NCBI GenBank assembly: GCA_903927605.1
Contig: CAIYNT010000205.1
Span: 1-35,565, forward strand
From: an uncultured Holophagaceae bacterium
GTDB lineage: Bacteria; Acidobacteriota; Holophagae; Holophagales; Holophagaceae
DNA length: 35,565 nucleotides
Direction of reading: 5' to 3'
Positions 23,912-32,036 of the stretch are shown here, in pieces. Within the stretch, counting starts at the first letter, position 1. Each line of letters begins with the position of its first letter. Made by a program: the position numbers and the translations under genes. The notes beneath the pieces were generated by a model. It ran no database searches, was not told the DNA's origin, and worked only from the letters and a program-made list of their open reading frames with translations.

Positions 23912-25519
23912 ATGAAACGCCGGGACTTCCTCGCGGCGACGGCGGGCTCGGCGCTGCCCCTGGCCTGCCGCCACAAACCCGAATTCCCCTTCCCCGGCGA
24001 GCTGGTGGGCCCGGATCTGGCAATGGGCCACTGGCTGCGGGGAGGCTCCTTCCCCGATCCGACCCGCTTCGAGCCGGTCTCCGTGCTCATCGTGGGTGGC
24101 GGTGTGGCGGGGCTCAGCGCCGCCTGGCGGCTGGCGGGCGCAGGGCTCGATGATTTCCGCGTGCTGGAGCTGGAGCAGGAGCCCGGCGGCACCTCGCGCT
24201 CCGGCCAGAATCATGTAAGCGCCTTCCCCTGGGCCGCCCACTACCTGCCGGTGCCCGATCGCGGCAACCACGCGGTGCTGCGCCTGCTGCGGGAATGCGG
24301 CGTGCTGGAGGGCTTCGACGCCAAGGGTGATCCCCTGTTCGCGGAGGAAGCCACGGTGCGGGCACCGGAGGAGCGCCTCTTTGCCTACGGCCAGTGGTGG
24401 GAGGGCCTCTACCTGCGCGCGGGCGCCAGCGCCGAGGACGAGCGCCAGTATCACGCCTTCTTCGCCGAGGTGGACCGCTGGGCGGCCTTCAAGGATGCCC
24501 GGGGCCGCCCCGCCTTCAGCATTCCGAGATCGCGCTGCTCGGACGTTCCCGAGACCCGCGCCCTGGATGGGCTCTCCTTCGCCGCCTGGCTGGATGCGCG
24601 GGGGCTGGTGTCCCCACGGTTGCGCTGGTTCCTGGAGTACGCCTGCCGCGACGACTACGGCTCCCGCCTCGATACCACCAGCGCCTGGGCGGGCCTCTTC
24701 TACTTCGCCGCCCGCAAGCAGGGCCCTGGCGAAGATTCCCGCCCCCTGCTCACCTGGCCCCAAGGCAATGGGTTCCTCGTCGAGCACCTGCGCCGGGCCA
24801 TCGGTGACCGTTTGCGCTGCGGAGTGATGGCGACCTCCATCCGCGCCGCCAAGAACGGTCTGCTCGTCACAGCCTGGGATGCCATGAACCAGCGGCGTCT
24901 CGGCTTCCAGGCAAAACGGGTGATCTTCGCAGGGCCCCAGCACGTGGCCCGGCATGTGATCGAAGGATTTGCAAATGCACGGCCCGCCTCCATGCGCATC
25001 CACAACGCCCCCTGGCTGGTGGCCAACCTCATCCTTCGGGCCAGACCGAAGGAGCCGGGCTTCCCGCTGGCCTGGGACAACGTGCCCCGGGACAGTGAGG
25101 CCCTGGGCTACGTGGTGGCCACGCACCAGAGCCTGCGGGACTACGGGCCAACGGTCTTCACCTGGTACCGGCCCTTCGCCGGACCGGACTGCGACGCCGA
25201 GCGGGCGCGCCTGCGCAGCCTGGACTGGCCGGCCTGTGCGCGCCTGGTGCTGGACGATCTGCGCCCGGCCCATCCCGATCTGGAAGGTCTGGTGGCGCGC
25301 ATGGACGTCATGCGCTGGGGCCACGCCATGGTGCGCCCCGCGCCCGGGCTCCTCTGGGATCCGGCTTTCCTCGCCCTGGCGCAGCCCTTCGGCGAGGTCC
25401 ACTTCGCGCACACGGAACTCAGTGGCCTGGCCCTGTTCGAGGAAGCCCAGGATCATGGCCTGCGGGCCGCCGAGGAGGCGCTAGCGGCTCTCAGACACCG
25501 CAGCTCCAGCTGGCGCTGA
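23912..25519 (+). CDS. Tat-exported flavin amine oxidase-like lipoprotein
   Basis: A 535-residue FAD-dependent oxidoreductase of the amine oxidase/protoporphyrinogen oxidase type. The N-terminus MKRRDFLAATAGSALPLAC is a twin-arginine signal with a possible lipobox Cys19. The FAD dinucleotide-binding motif is VLIVGGGVAGLSAAWRLAGAG (58-78), followed by the ELEQEPGGTSRSG ribose/GG-doublet region (about 91-103) and the C-terminal FAVHTE-like region FAHTELSGLALFEEAQDHG. Folding with FAD in the cytoplasm before export fits Tat targeting. It is encoded 155 bp after the aminopropyltransferase, so an amine or polyamine oxidation role is attractive but unproven. Its 3' end overlaps the convergent phosphatase gene by 39 bp. 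Confidence 0.85.
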   Translation: MKRRDFLAATAGSALPLACRHKPEFPFPGELVGPDLAMGHWLRGGSFPDPTRFEPVSVLIVGGGVAGLSAAWRLAGAGLDDFRVLELEQEPGGTSRSGQNHVSAFPWAAHYLPVPDRGNHAVLRLLRECGVLEGFDAKGDPLFAEEATVRAPEERLFAYGQWWEGLYLRAGASAEDERQYHAFFAEVDRWAAFKDARGRPAFSIPRSRCSDVPETRALDGLSFAAWLDARGLVSPRLRWFLEYACRDDYGSRLDTTSAWAGLFYFAARKQGPGEDSRPLLTWPQGNGFLVEHLRRAIGDRLRCGVMATSIRAAKNGLLVTAWDAMNQRRLGFQAKRVIFAGPQHVARHVIEGFANARPASMRIHNAPWLVANLILRARPKEPGFPLAWDNVPRDSEALGYVVATHQSLRDYGPTVFTWYRPFAGPDCDAERARLRSLDWPACARLVLDDLRPAHPDLEGLVARMDVMRWGHAMVRPAPGLLWDPAFLALAQPFGEVHFAHTELSGLALFEEAQDHGLRAAEEALAALRHRSSSWR

Positions 25520-26023
25520 CTGCAAGCGCTCCTCCAGCCTGGCCTCGCCCTGCGCTGGCACATGCACGATCCAAAGCTTGTCATAGGCGTCGAAAGGCCA
25601 ATAGGGAACCGGCGTCTGCACGCCCAGGCCCCGGACCAGCTTCTTCATCAGGTCGTGGTGCCAGCAGACCAGCACGGTCTCCCCTCGATGCTCCCGGAGG
25701 ATCTCGGCGGCCAACGCCTCGCTGCCGCCTTTGGAACGGATGAGGGGCTTCATGCTGAGCCTCGCCGCGGTGGGCGCCAAGGTCTGCTGGGTGCGCTGCA
25801 GGTCTGAGACATAGAGCGCCTTGGGGTGGAATCCCTCCAGCAGCGGCACCAGGACCCGCGCCCGATGGAGCCCGGCCTCGGTAAGGGGGGAATCGCCGTC
25901 CAGGAGGGACTGCCGTTCCGCATGGCGCAGCAGCAGCACGGTGGTGTCCTGAGCACCAAGACCCACGGCCAGAGCCAGCAGACAAGCGAGCAGGAATCCA
26001 TGGCGGGGGCGTGGGCTGTTCAA
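25481..26023 (-). CDS. Exported histidine-phosphatase family protein (SixA-like)
   Basis: A 180-residue histidine phosphatase superfamily member. A signal peptide (residues 9-24, ending GLGAQ) implies a periplasmic location, unusual for cytoplasmic SixA. The catalytic motif is LLLRHAER (31-38) with His34 as the phosphorylated residue. LTEAGLHRARVL, VSDLQRTQQTLAP and VLVCWHHDLMKKLV carry the second Arg and His of the active site. Substrate is unknown; periplasmic family members include phosphatases of small phosphoesters. It lies convergent with the flavoprotein and divergent from the DUF2339 operon. Confidence 0.85.
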   Translation of the reverse strand: MNSPRPRHGFLLACLLALAVGLGAQDTTVLLLRHAERQSLLDGDSPLTEAGLHRARVLVPLLEGFHPKALYVSDLQRTQQTLAPTAARLSMKPLIRSKGGSEALAAEILREHRGETVLVCWHHDLMKKLVRGLGVQTPVPYWPFDAYDKLWIVHVPAQGEARLEERLQSAPAGAAVSESR

Positions 26024-26320
26024 GGGCGGCTCCTATCTTTCAGTTTGGCAGAAGCAGTGCCGGAGCTGTGATGTCCGGCACATACCCGCCAGGACCGTCG
26101 AGGCGGCCCAACCGAGGAACCCCGCGGTTTTCTCATATGCCATCAATGTCTGGTGAGAGATTGCGCAGCAAAGTGTGTCCTAACACGATTCATTGTTTTT
26201 ATTATGAATCATTTGGAATGTATTTAATCCGCTTGACGCCTCCGCCCTCCGGGCGTGGCATGGGACACCACATTCATTTTGAATGCACCGCCGGATCCAC
26301 CTCATCCCGAGGTTTCGTTG
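26024..26320. promoter_or_regulatory. AT-rich divergent control region with inverted repeat
   Basis: The 297-bp gap between the phosphatase and DUF2339 genes has no gene. Its centre (about 26180-26230) is markedly AT-rich compared with everything around it, with a perfect 7-bp inverted repeat GATTCAT/ATGAATC (26187-26193 and 26204-26210) enclosing TGTTTTTATT. TATTTAAT follows at 26221-26228. This is the best candidate for the promoter and an operator of the DUF2339/cytochrome operon. I could not place paired -35/-10 boxes with confidence. Confidence 0.45.
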
Positions 26321-28114
26321 ATGTCCACCGCCGAGGTCTTCCCTCCCGAGCGCACTCCGGCAGATGCATTGCCGAGGGCTCTCGAGTCGCGCCTCGCCTC
26401 CCTGACAGAAGCGATCTCACGGTTGGAAGCCAGGGTTGCCACCCTGGAATCGTCCAGTTCGGAACGCAAGCTCCCCCTGGAAACCGTACTGGCCGCCGCC
26501 GCGCCGGCGGCCGCCCTGCCCAATCCCGTGCGTCTCATGGGACTCCTGGGACGGACCTGTCTGATCCTGGGCGGAGCTACCTTCATCCGCTCCTTGGTGG
26601 ATGCCGGCACTCTCCCCCACGGCTGGGGCGTCGCCTTGGGCCTGACCTACGCTTGCACCTGGGCCCTGCTCGCAGATCGCGCCAGACACCCCTTGGACGC
26701 CACCTTTCATGCCCTGGCCTCCATCCTGATCACCTATCCACTGATCGTGGAATCCACGGCCCGGTTCGGCATCTTGACGCCGACTCTGGCCGCCTTCCTC
26801 CTCCTGGTCGTCACATGCCTGCACGGTGCTGTGGCCTGGCGGCAGGATCTCCGACCCATCATCTGGACTGCCACGTTCGCCTCGCTGGTTTCGGGCCTGG
26901 CCCTCATGTCCTCCCGCCGCTCCGTCGAGCCTTTCCTGGTGGTGTTCCTGATTCTCGGCATCGGAACGTTCTGGCTCACCGAGGGGCGCCGGTGGCCGGG
27001 GCTCCGCTGGCCCACCGCGCTCGCGGCAGATCTGGGCGTCCTCATCCTCACCTCACTGGCCGCCTGGCCGGGGGGGATTCCCGAGGCCTATCGCAGCATC
27101 TCAGCGGGCTGGGCCATGGTGTTCGCGGTTGCCTTGGCCCTGTTCTACCTCGGCAGCTTCGCCCTGCGCCTGCTCAGGCAACGAAGCACCGTGACTACCT
27201 TCGAGGCCATCCAGACCGTCCTGGTCCTGCTGCTGGGCTATGGAGGCGCCCTCCGGGTCGCTCTGGCCTCGGGCTCCGGCGCAGGACTGCTCGGCGCGGG
27301 CTGTTCACTGGCAGGCATCGGTAGCTATGCCGCCGCCTTGCCCTTCAGGAAGGACTTGCCGGGAACCAGGACGAGCTTCCGCTTCTTCACCTTCCTGGCG
27401 CTCAGCTTCCTGCTGCTGGGGGGTCCGCTGGTGCTTCCCCTGGCCCTCTTCGGCCCCCTTTGCGGCGTCCTGGGACTGGGGGCCATGCTGGTGGGCCTGC
27501 GGGTGCAGCGACCCGTGCTGATCCTCCAGAGTAGCCTCTTCCTCTTGGCCTCCGCCGTGGCAAGCGGTCTGGCCGCCTGGTCCTTTCGGGCCTTCCTGGT
27601 TCCCCTGGGAGCAGCCACATTCCTGTCCCTGCCGGGCCTTCTCAGCTTGGCCTCCCTGGTCCTGGCCGTGGCCCTGTTCATTGGGCATCGACCCTCCGCT
27701 GCTCTCTCGGCCACAGTCCGCCCTCTGATCCTGGTGCTGGGCGCCGGGGCCGCCGGGGGTATCGGCGCCCTGGCCATTCAAGTCTGCTGCGCCGCTTCCT
27801 CCTCAGGATCGGCGGATCCCGGCACCCTCGCCGCGGTCCGCACCGGAGTGCTGTCCGCCCTGGCCATCCTGCTGGCCTGGTGCGGCCGGAGGTTCCCGGT
27901 GCTGGAGTTGCGCTGGCTGGTCTATCCCCTGCTGATCATCACCGCCCTGAAGTTCCTCTTCGAGGACATGGCCGTGGGACGGCCCCTGACCCTCTTCCTC
28001 GGATTCATGTGCTACGGCATCACGCTCATGCTCGCTCCCCGCCTGCTGAAGGCTTCCAGCCCCCAAGATCGAGGCCATGAACCGAATCCACTCAAGCCGG
28101 AGGTCCATCCATGA
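26321..28114 (+). CDS. DUF2339 polytopic membrane protein
   Basis: A 597-residue inner-membrane protein. A short cytoplasmic coiled coil (ALESRLASLTEAISRLEARVATLES, about 24-48) precedes at least 14 hydrophobic segments rich in Leu, Ala and Gly. The C-terminal FEDMAVGRPLTLFLGFMCYGITLML matches the conserved end of DUF2339 proteins. Function is unknown for the family. The ATG at 26321, with GAGG upstream, gives the conserved N-terminus; an earlier in-frame ATG adds residues that look non-coding. The stop overlaps the next gene as ATGA, so it is translationally coupled to the tetraheme cytochrome, suggesting a membrane role related to that complex. Confidence 0.85.
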   Translation: MSTAEVFPPERTPADALPRALESRLASLTEAISRLEARVATLESSSSERKLPLETVLAAAAPAAALPNPVRLMGLLGRTCLILGGATFIRSLVDAGTLPHGWGVALGLTYACTWALLADRARHPLDATFHALASILITYPLIVESTARFGILTPTLAAFLLLVVTCLHGAVAWRQDLRPIIWTATFASLVSGLALMSSRRSVEPFLVVFLILGIGTFWLTEGRRWPGLRWPTALAADLGVLILTSLAAWPGGIPEAYRSISAGWAMVFAVALALFYLGSFALRLLRQRSTVTTFEAIQTVLVLLLGYGGALRVALASGSGAGLLGAGCSLAGIGSYAAALPFRKDLPGTRTSFRFFTFLALSFLLLGGPLVLPLALFGPLCGVLGLGAMLVGLRVQRPVLILQSSLFLLASAVASGLAAWSFRAFLVPLGAATFLSLPGLLSLASLVLAVALFIGHRPSAALSATVRPLILVLGAGAAGGIGALAIQVCCAASSSGSADPGTLAAVRTGVLSALAILLAWCGRRFPVLELRWLVYPLLIITALKFLFEDMAVGRPLTLFLGFMCYGITLMLAPRLLKASSPQDRGHEPNPLKPEVHP

Positions 28115-28662
28115 ACACACGCCCGATCCGATTCGCGGGCTTGATCCTGCTTCTTCTGACGGCGCCCGCCTTCGCGAACCCGCCCGAGAACAAGGGCGAG
28201 GTTGTCGCCCCAGAAGGCATCGAGGTGCCCAAGCCGCCCTTCACGGAGGGCATCTTCCCCTGCACCTCCTGCCATGACGGTAAGCAGCTGAAGGTGGACA
28301 CCCGCCGCCGGGATCTGGCCATGCACAGTGAGGTCCAGGAGCAGCTCCACCACGGCCCCAAGACCCGCTGGTGCCTGGACTGCCACGATGCCAACAACCG
28401 CGACTTCCTCCACCTCGCCAGTGGGGAGAAGGTGTCCTTCAACGCTTCCTACCTGCTCTGCGGCCAGTGCCACGGCGACAAGCTGCGGGACTGGCGCCTG
28501 GGCATCCACGGCAAGCGCACGGGCAGTTGGAACGGGCAGAAACAGTACCTGCTCTGTGTCAACTGCCACAATCCCCACTCGCCGCATTTTGCCCCTTTGA
28601 AACCCATGCCGCCGCCCATCCGACCCGAAGACATCAAGCTGAAGAAAGGGGATGCCCGATGA
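28111..28662 (+). CDS. Periplasmic tetraheme cytochrome c
   Basis: A 183-residue exported cytochrome with a cleavable signal (residues 1-22, ending APAFA) and four heme-binding CXXCH motifs: CTSCH (51-55), CLDCH (88-92), CGQCH (117-121) and CVNCH (149-153). Extra His residues (His72, His80/81, His101, His133) are candidates for distal ligands, implying bis-His hemes. It probably carries electrons on the periplasmic side between the ferredoxin/NrfD subunits and downstream acceptors. It overlaps both its upstream and downstream genes as ATGA, so the operon is tightly coupled. Confidence 0.93.
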   Translation: MNTRPIRFAGLILLLLTAPAFANPPENKGEVVAPEGIEVPKPPFTEGIFPCTSCHDGKQLKVDTRRRDLAMHSEVQEQLHHGPKTRWCLDCHDANNRDFLHLASGEKVSFNASYLLCGQCHGDKLRDWRLGIHGKRTGSWNGQKQYLLCVNCHNPHSPHFAPLKPMPPPIRPEDIKLKKGDAR

Positions 28663-29588
28663 CGGACATGAAACCCATCCAACTCCCAGCAGGAGCTGAT
28701 GAACCCAGTGCCTGCGGCAGCCGCCGCGAGTTCCTGGGCACCGCCGTGGCCACGGTGGCCATGGCCCTCACCGGTTGCGGCAAGCTCAGCAAGGAGGAGT
28801 TCCTCCAGCACAACTTCCGGGAACTCTCCAAGGAAGAACTCCAGACCATCATCGCCCGCCTGGAGCACGAGTACGAGGAGAAGTACCACAAGGCCGTGAA
28901 GGTGGGCAATGAGCCGCCCATGCCCGGCGTGATCTTCGGCTACGCGCTGGATCTCAGCCGCTGCATCGGCTGCCGCCGCTGCGTCTACGCCTGCGTGAAG
29001 GAGAACAACCAGTCGCGGGACCCGCAGATCCAGTGGATCCGTGTTCTCGAAATGGACAAGGAGGAAGGCGTCAACATCCAGCATGCGGAGCAGTACTATA
29101 ACCCCGAAGAAGTACCCCGCGAAAGCCACTTCTACATGCCCGTGCAGTGCCAGCAGTGCAAGCGACCACCCTGCGTGAAGGTCTGCCCTGTGGGCGCGAC
29201 CTGGAAGGAGAAGGACGGCATCGTGGTGGTGGACTACAACTGGTGCATCGGCTGCCGCTACTGCATGGCAGCCTGCCCCTATGGCGCCCGCCACTTCAAC
29301 TGGGGTGAGCCGCACCTCGACAGCGCGGATGTGAATCCCGCCACTCACTACCTGGGCAATCGGCCGCGTCCCAAGGGTGTGGTCGAGAAGTGCACCTTCT
29401 GCATCCAGCGCACCCGCAAGGGACTCTATCCCGCCTGCGTGGAGATCTGCCCGACGGGCTCCCGCAAGTTCGGCAACCTCCTGGATGCCAAGAGCGAGAT
29501 CCGGCAGGTGCTGGAGACCAAGCGCGTCTTCAAGTTCAAGGAAGACCTGAACACCCAACCCACCTTCTTCTACTTCTACGGGGTGTGA
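28659..29588 (+). CDS. Tat-exported four [4Fe-4S] ferredoxin subunit (DsrO/NrfC-like)
   Basis: A 309-residue electron-transfer subunit. A twin-arginine signal SRREFLGTAVATVAMALTGC (21-40) ends in a lipobox-like Cys40. Sixteen cysteines bind four clusters: 102/105/108/112, 164/167/172/176, 196/199/202/206 and 245/248/260/264, the ordering used in DsrO, HybA, PsrB and NrfC. It should sit on the periplasmic face bound to the NrfD subunit. The ATG at 28659 overlaps the cytochrome stop; a longer upstream reading in the same frame lies inside the cytochrome gene and is spurious. No molybdopterin or hydrogenase subunit is encoded beside it. Confidence 0.94.
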   Translation: MTDMKPIQLPAGADEPSACGSRREFLGTAVATVAMALTGCGKLSKEEFLQHNFRELSKEELQTIIARLEHEYEEKYHKAVKVGNEPPMPGVIFGYALDLSRCIGCRRCVYACVKENNQSRDPQIQWIRVLEMDKEEGVNIQHAEQYYNPEEVPRESHFYMPVQCQQCKRPPCVKVCPVGATWKEKDGIVVVDYNWCIGCRYCMAACPYGARHFNWGEPHLDSADVNPATHYLGNRPRPKGVVEKCTFCIQRTRKGLYPACVEICPTGSRKFGNLLDAKSEIRQVLETKRVFKFKEDLNTQPTFFYFYGV

Positions 29589-29592
29589 GGCC

Positions 29593-30870
29593 ATGACTAT
29601 TCTGCTGAACTTCAAGCGATTCATCCTGGACACCGTGGGGCTGATGCTGCTCCGGGGTAGTCGGCTCTACTACGCCTGGATCGGGTTCCTTCTGCTGCTC
29701 ATCGCCATGGGAGTCATCGCCTATACCGGGCAGATGCGGAACGGCCTGATCGTCACCAACATGCGGGACCAGGTCTCCTGGGGCTTCTATATCGGCAACT
29801 TCACCTTCCTGGTGGGCGTCGCCGCGGCCTCGATCATGCTGGTGATCCCGGCCTACATCTACGACTGGGCCCCCATCAAGGAGATCACAATCCTCGGCGA
29901 GATGCTGGCCATCACCGCCCTCGTCATGTGCCTCTGCTTCGTCATGGTGGATATCGGCCGCCCGGACCGGTTCTGGCACATCATGCCCCTGGTGGGCCGC
30001 CTGAACTGGCCCAGTTCCATGCTGGCCTGGGACGTGATCGTCCTGAACCTCTACCTGTTGCTGAACTGGTTCGTGGTGACCTACCTGCTCTTCAGCGCCT
30101 ATGTGGAGAAGCACTACAACAAGGCCCTGGTGCTGCCCCTGGTGCTCCTGTCCATCCCCATGGCCGTCAGCATCCACACCGTCACCGCCTACCTCTACAA
30201 CGGCCTGGCCGCGCGTCCCTTCTGGAACTCGGCCATCCTCGCCCCGCGCTTCCTGGCCTCCGCATTCTGCTCGGGACCCGCAGTCCTGCTCATTCTCCTG
30301 CAGGTGCTCCGCCGGACCACCCGGCTGAAGATCACCGACGAGGCCATCTTCAAGATCGCTGAACTCATGGCCTACACCATGGGCTTCAACCTCTTCCTGA
30401 CGGCGGCCGAGTCCTTCAAGGAACTCTACTCGGGCACCGAGCACATGATCTATTTCCAGTACCTGTTGTTCGGGATTGAAAAGAACGGCGTCCATTACAA
30501 CACCCTGGTGCCCTTCGCCTGGGCTTCGATCCTCACGGGGTTCATCGCCTTCCTGCTCTTCCTCATCCCCAAGACGAGGATGAACTGGACGACGCTCAAT
30601 ATCGGCTGCGTGCTGATCTATTCCAGCGTCTATATCGAGAAGGGCATGGGCCTCATCATTCCCGGCCTCACGCCCGACACCCTCGGCGAGATCTATGTCT
30701 ACCGGCCCTCCCTCACGGAAATCACTGTGGCCGCGGGCGTCTTCTCCCTGGGCGCCCTGGTCTTCACCTTCATGCTGAAGGCCGCGGTGCCCATGATGCT
30801 CGGCGAATTCACCATCACGAAGGGCCGCAAGGCCGACGACGCGCACACGGCCGATCCCATAGAGGCCTAG
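29593..30870 (+). CDS. NrfD/PsrC/DsrP-family quinol-interacting membrane subunit
   Basis: A 425-residue membrane protein with nine or ten transmembrane segments, of the long NrfD type (HybB/DsrP/ActC-like). It should exchange electrons between menaquinol in the membrane and the ferredoxin subunit. Typical features are WGFYIGNFTFLVGVAAAS (first quinol-pocket region), DIGRPDRFWHI, NWPSSMLAWDV and IPMAVSIHTVTAYLYNG. It starts 4 bp after the ferredoxin stop and ends the operon before a strong terminator. Whether the complex conserves energy or simply oxidises quinol is not determinable here. Confidence 0.94.
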   Translation: MTILLNFKRFILDTVGLMLLRGSRLYYAWIGFLLLLIAMGVIAYTGQMRNGLIVTNMRDQVSWGFYIGNFTFLVGVAAASIMLVIPAYIYDWAPIKEITILGEMLAITALVMCLCFVMVDIGRPDRFWHIMPLVGRLNWPSSMLAWDVIVLNLYLLLNWFVVTYLLFSAYVEKHYNKALVLPLVLLSIPMAVSIHTVTAYLYNGLAARPFWNSAILAPRFLASAFCSGPAVLLILLQVLRRTTRLKITDEAIFKIAELMAYTMGFNLFLTAAESFKELYSGTEHMIYFQYLLFGIEKNGVHYNTLVPFAWASILTGFIAFLLFLIPKTRMNWTTLNIGCVLIYSSVYIEKGMGLIIPGLTPDTLGEIYVYRPSLTEITVAAGVFSLGALVFTFMLKAAVPMMLGEFTITKGRKADDAHTADPIEA

Positions 30871-30893
30871 GGCACGATCCACGCTTTTCTCCA

Positions 30894-30924
30894 AACTCGC
30901 CGGGACTTTCCCGGCGAGTTTTTT
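30894..30924 (+). terminator. Intrinsic terminator of the cytochrome/NrfD operon
   Basis: A perfect 11-bp stem (30894-30904 with 30910-30920), 5-nt loop, then TTTT directly after TT in the stem, giving a six-T run. It lies 24 nt after the nrfD-like stop. It overlaps the stop region of the convergent aldo/keto reductase, and it has no T-run in the reverse direction, so it serves mainly the plus strand. Confidence 0.9.
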
Positions 30925-32006
30925 CACCAACGTTCCTGGTCCGATGCGGGGGCCAGGGCCCAGGGATCCGAGGCCACGCCGTTGATGGTGGCGCCGCTTT
31001 GCATCACGTGCCTCGTGTTGGCCAGGAAGCCATGGGGGAAGATGGGTGCTGGCTCGCTGGCGGCGTCCAGGCGCGCGACCAGCTCCGCAGGCAGCTGCAG
31101 ATCCAGGGCCTGTAGGTTCCCTTCGAGCTGGGCCAGAGTGCGCGCACCCAGGATGGGGCTGGCCACGCCAGGCCGCGCCAGCACCCAGGCCAGGGCCACC
31201 TGGGCCACACCGCTGCCGAGTTCAGTAGCCACGGCATCGGCGGCGTCGATGATGGTGTAGTTGCGTTCGGTCAGGCTCTTCGATACACCAGGCACATGGC
31301 GGCCTTCCCCCTGCGGCTGCCGATTCCGCCCGTACTTGCCCGTGAGCAGACCACCCTTAAGCGGGGACCAGGGCGTGACCCCAAGCCCGTTCGCCCGGGC
31401 CATGGGCAGCAGGTCATGCTCCACCGTGCGTTCGATGAGCGAGTACTCGATCTGCAACGCCACAAAGGGCGACCAGCCCCGGAACTGAGCCTCGATCTGC
31501 CCCTGCACGACCTTCCAGGCCGGCGTGTCTGACACACCCAGGTAGCGCACCTTGCCGGCCTTCACCAGGTCATCCAGGACGCGCATGGTTTCGCCGATGG
31601 GCGTGTGGGGATCGTCGAAGTGCATCCAGTAGAGGTCCACGCAGTCCGTGCGCAGGCGTCGCAGGCTCTGCTCCAGCTGCTGCTGAATGGCCTTGCGCCC
31701 CGCCCCGCCCGCGTTGGGATCGCCTCGGTGGAGGCTGCCGCAGAACTTGGTGGCCAGTACGGCCCGGTCGCGGCCCCCACGCTCGGCGAAATAGTCGCCC
31801 AGGATCACTTCGCTGTGGCCCTTCGTATAGATGTTGGCCGAGTCGATGAAATTGCCCCCGGCTTCCAGGTAGCGGTCCAGCATGGCGCAGCTTGCGGCCA
31901 CGTCGGCGCCCCAGCCCCAGTCGGAGCCGAAGGTCATGGTGCCCAGGCAGAGCGGGCTGACCCGCAGGCCCGAGTGTCCGAGGGTGCGGTAGTCGGTGAG
32001 CTTCAT
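30924..32006 (-). CDS. Aldo/keto reductase
   Basis: NADPH-dependent oxidoreductase with the AKR TIM-barrel fold, 360 residues. The catalytic tetrad is visible: Asp55 and Tyr60 in FIDSANIYTKGHSE, Lys87 in ATKF and His129 in DLYWMHFDD. The cofactor region includes VTPWSPLKGGLLTGKY and ASPILGARTLAQLEGNL. The start is the ATG at 32006, which has GGAGG at ideal distance; the TTG five codons upstream lacks one. Close in pattern to the YajO/AKR11-12 group of general stress reductases, but the substrate cannot be named. Confidence 0.93.
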   Translation of the reverse strand: MKLTDYRTLGHSGLRVSPLCLGTMTFGSDWGWGADVAASCAMLDRYLEAGGNFIDSANIYTKGHSEVILGDYFAERGGRDRAVLATKFCGSLHRGDPNAGGAGRKAIQQQLEQSLRRLRTDCVDLYWMHFDDPHTPIGETMRVLDDLVKAGKVRYLGVSDTPAWKVVQGQIEAQFRGWSPFVALQIEYSLIERTVEHDLLPMARANGLGVTPWSPLKGGLLTGKYGRNRQPQGEGRHVPGVSKSLTERNYTIIDAADAVATELGSGVAQVALAWVLARPGVASPILGARTLAQLEGNLQALDLQLPAELVARLDAASEPAPIFPHGFLANTRHVMQSGATINGVASDPWALAPASDQERW

Positions 32007-32036
32007 GGCGGCCTCCGCCAACAGGCTACACCTAGC

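Noticed and set aside
23459..25456. A 665-codon minus-strand open frame opposite the flavoprotein gene.
   Set aside because: It is the antisense shadow of the aminopropyltransferase end and flavoprotein, with composition typical of shadows (Gly/Ala/His/Gln-rich) and no domain.
28371..28658. An extended N-terminus for the ferredoxin subunit.
   Set aside because: The extension lies within the cytochrome c gene in another frame; the Tat signal after the ATG at 28659 is the genuine N-terminus.
29536..30930. A 464-codon minus-strand open frame opposite the NrfD gene.
   Set aside because: Its composition (His/Asp/Gln-rich) is that of an antisense of a membrane protein; it spans the terminator as well.
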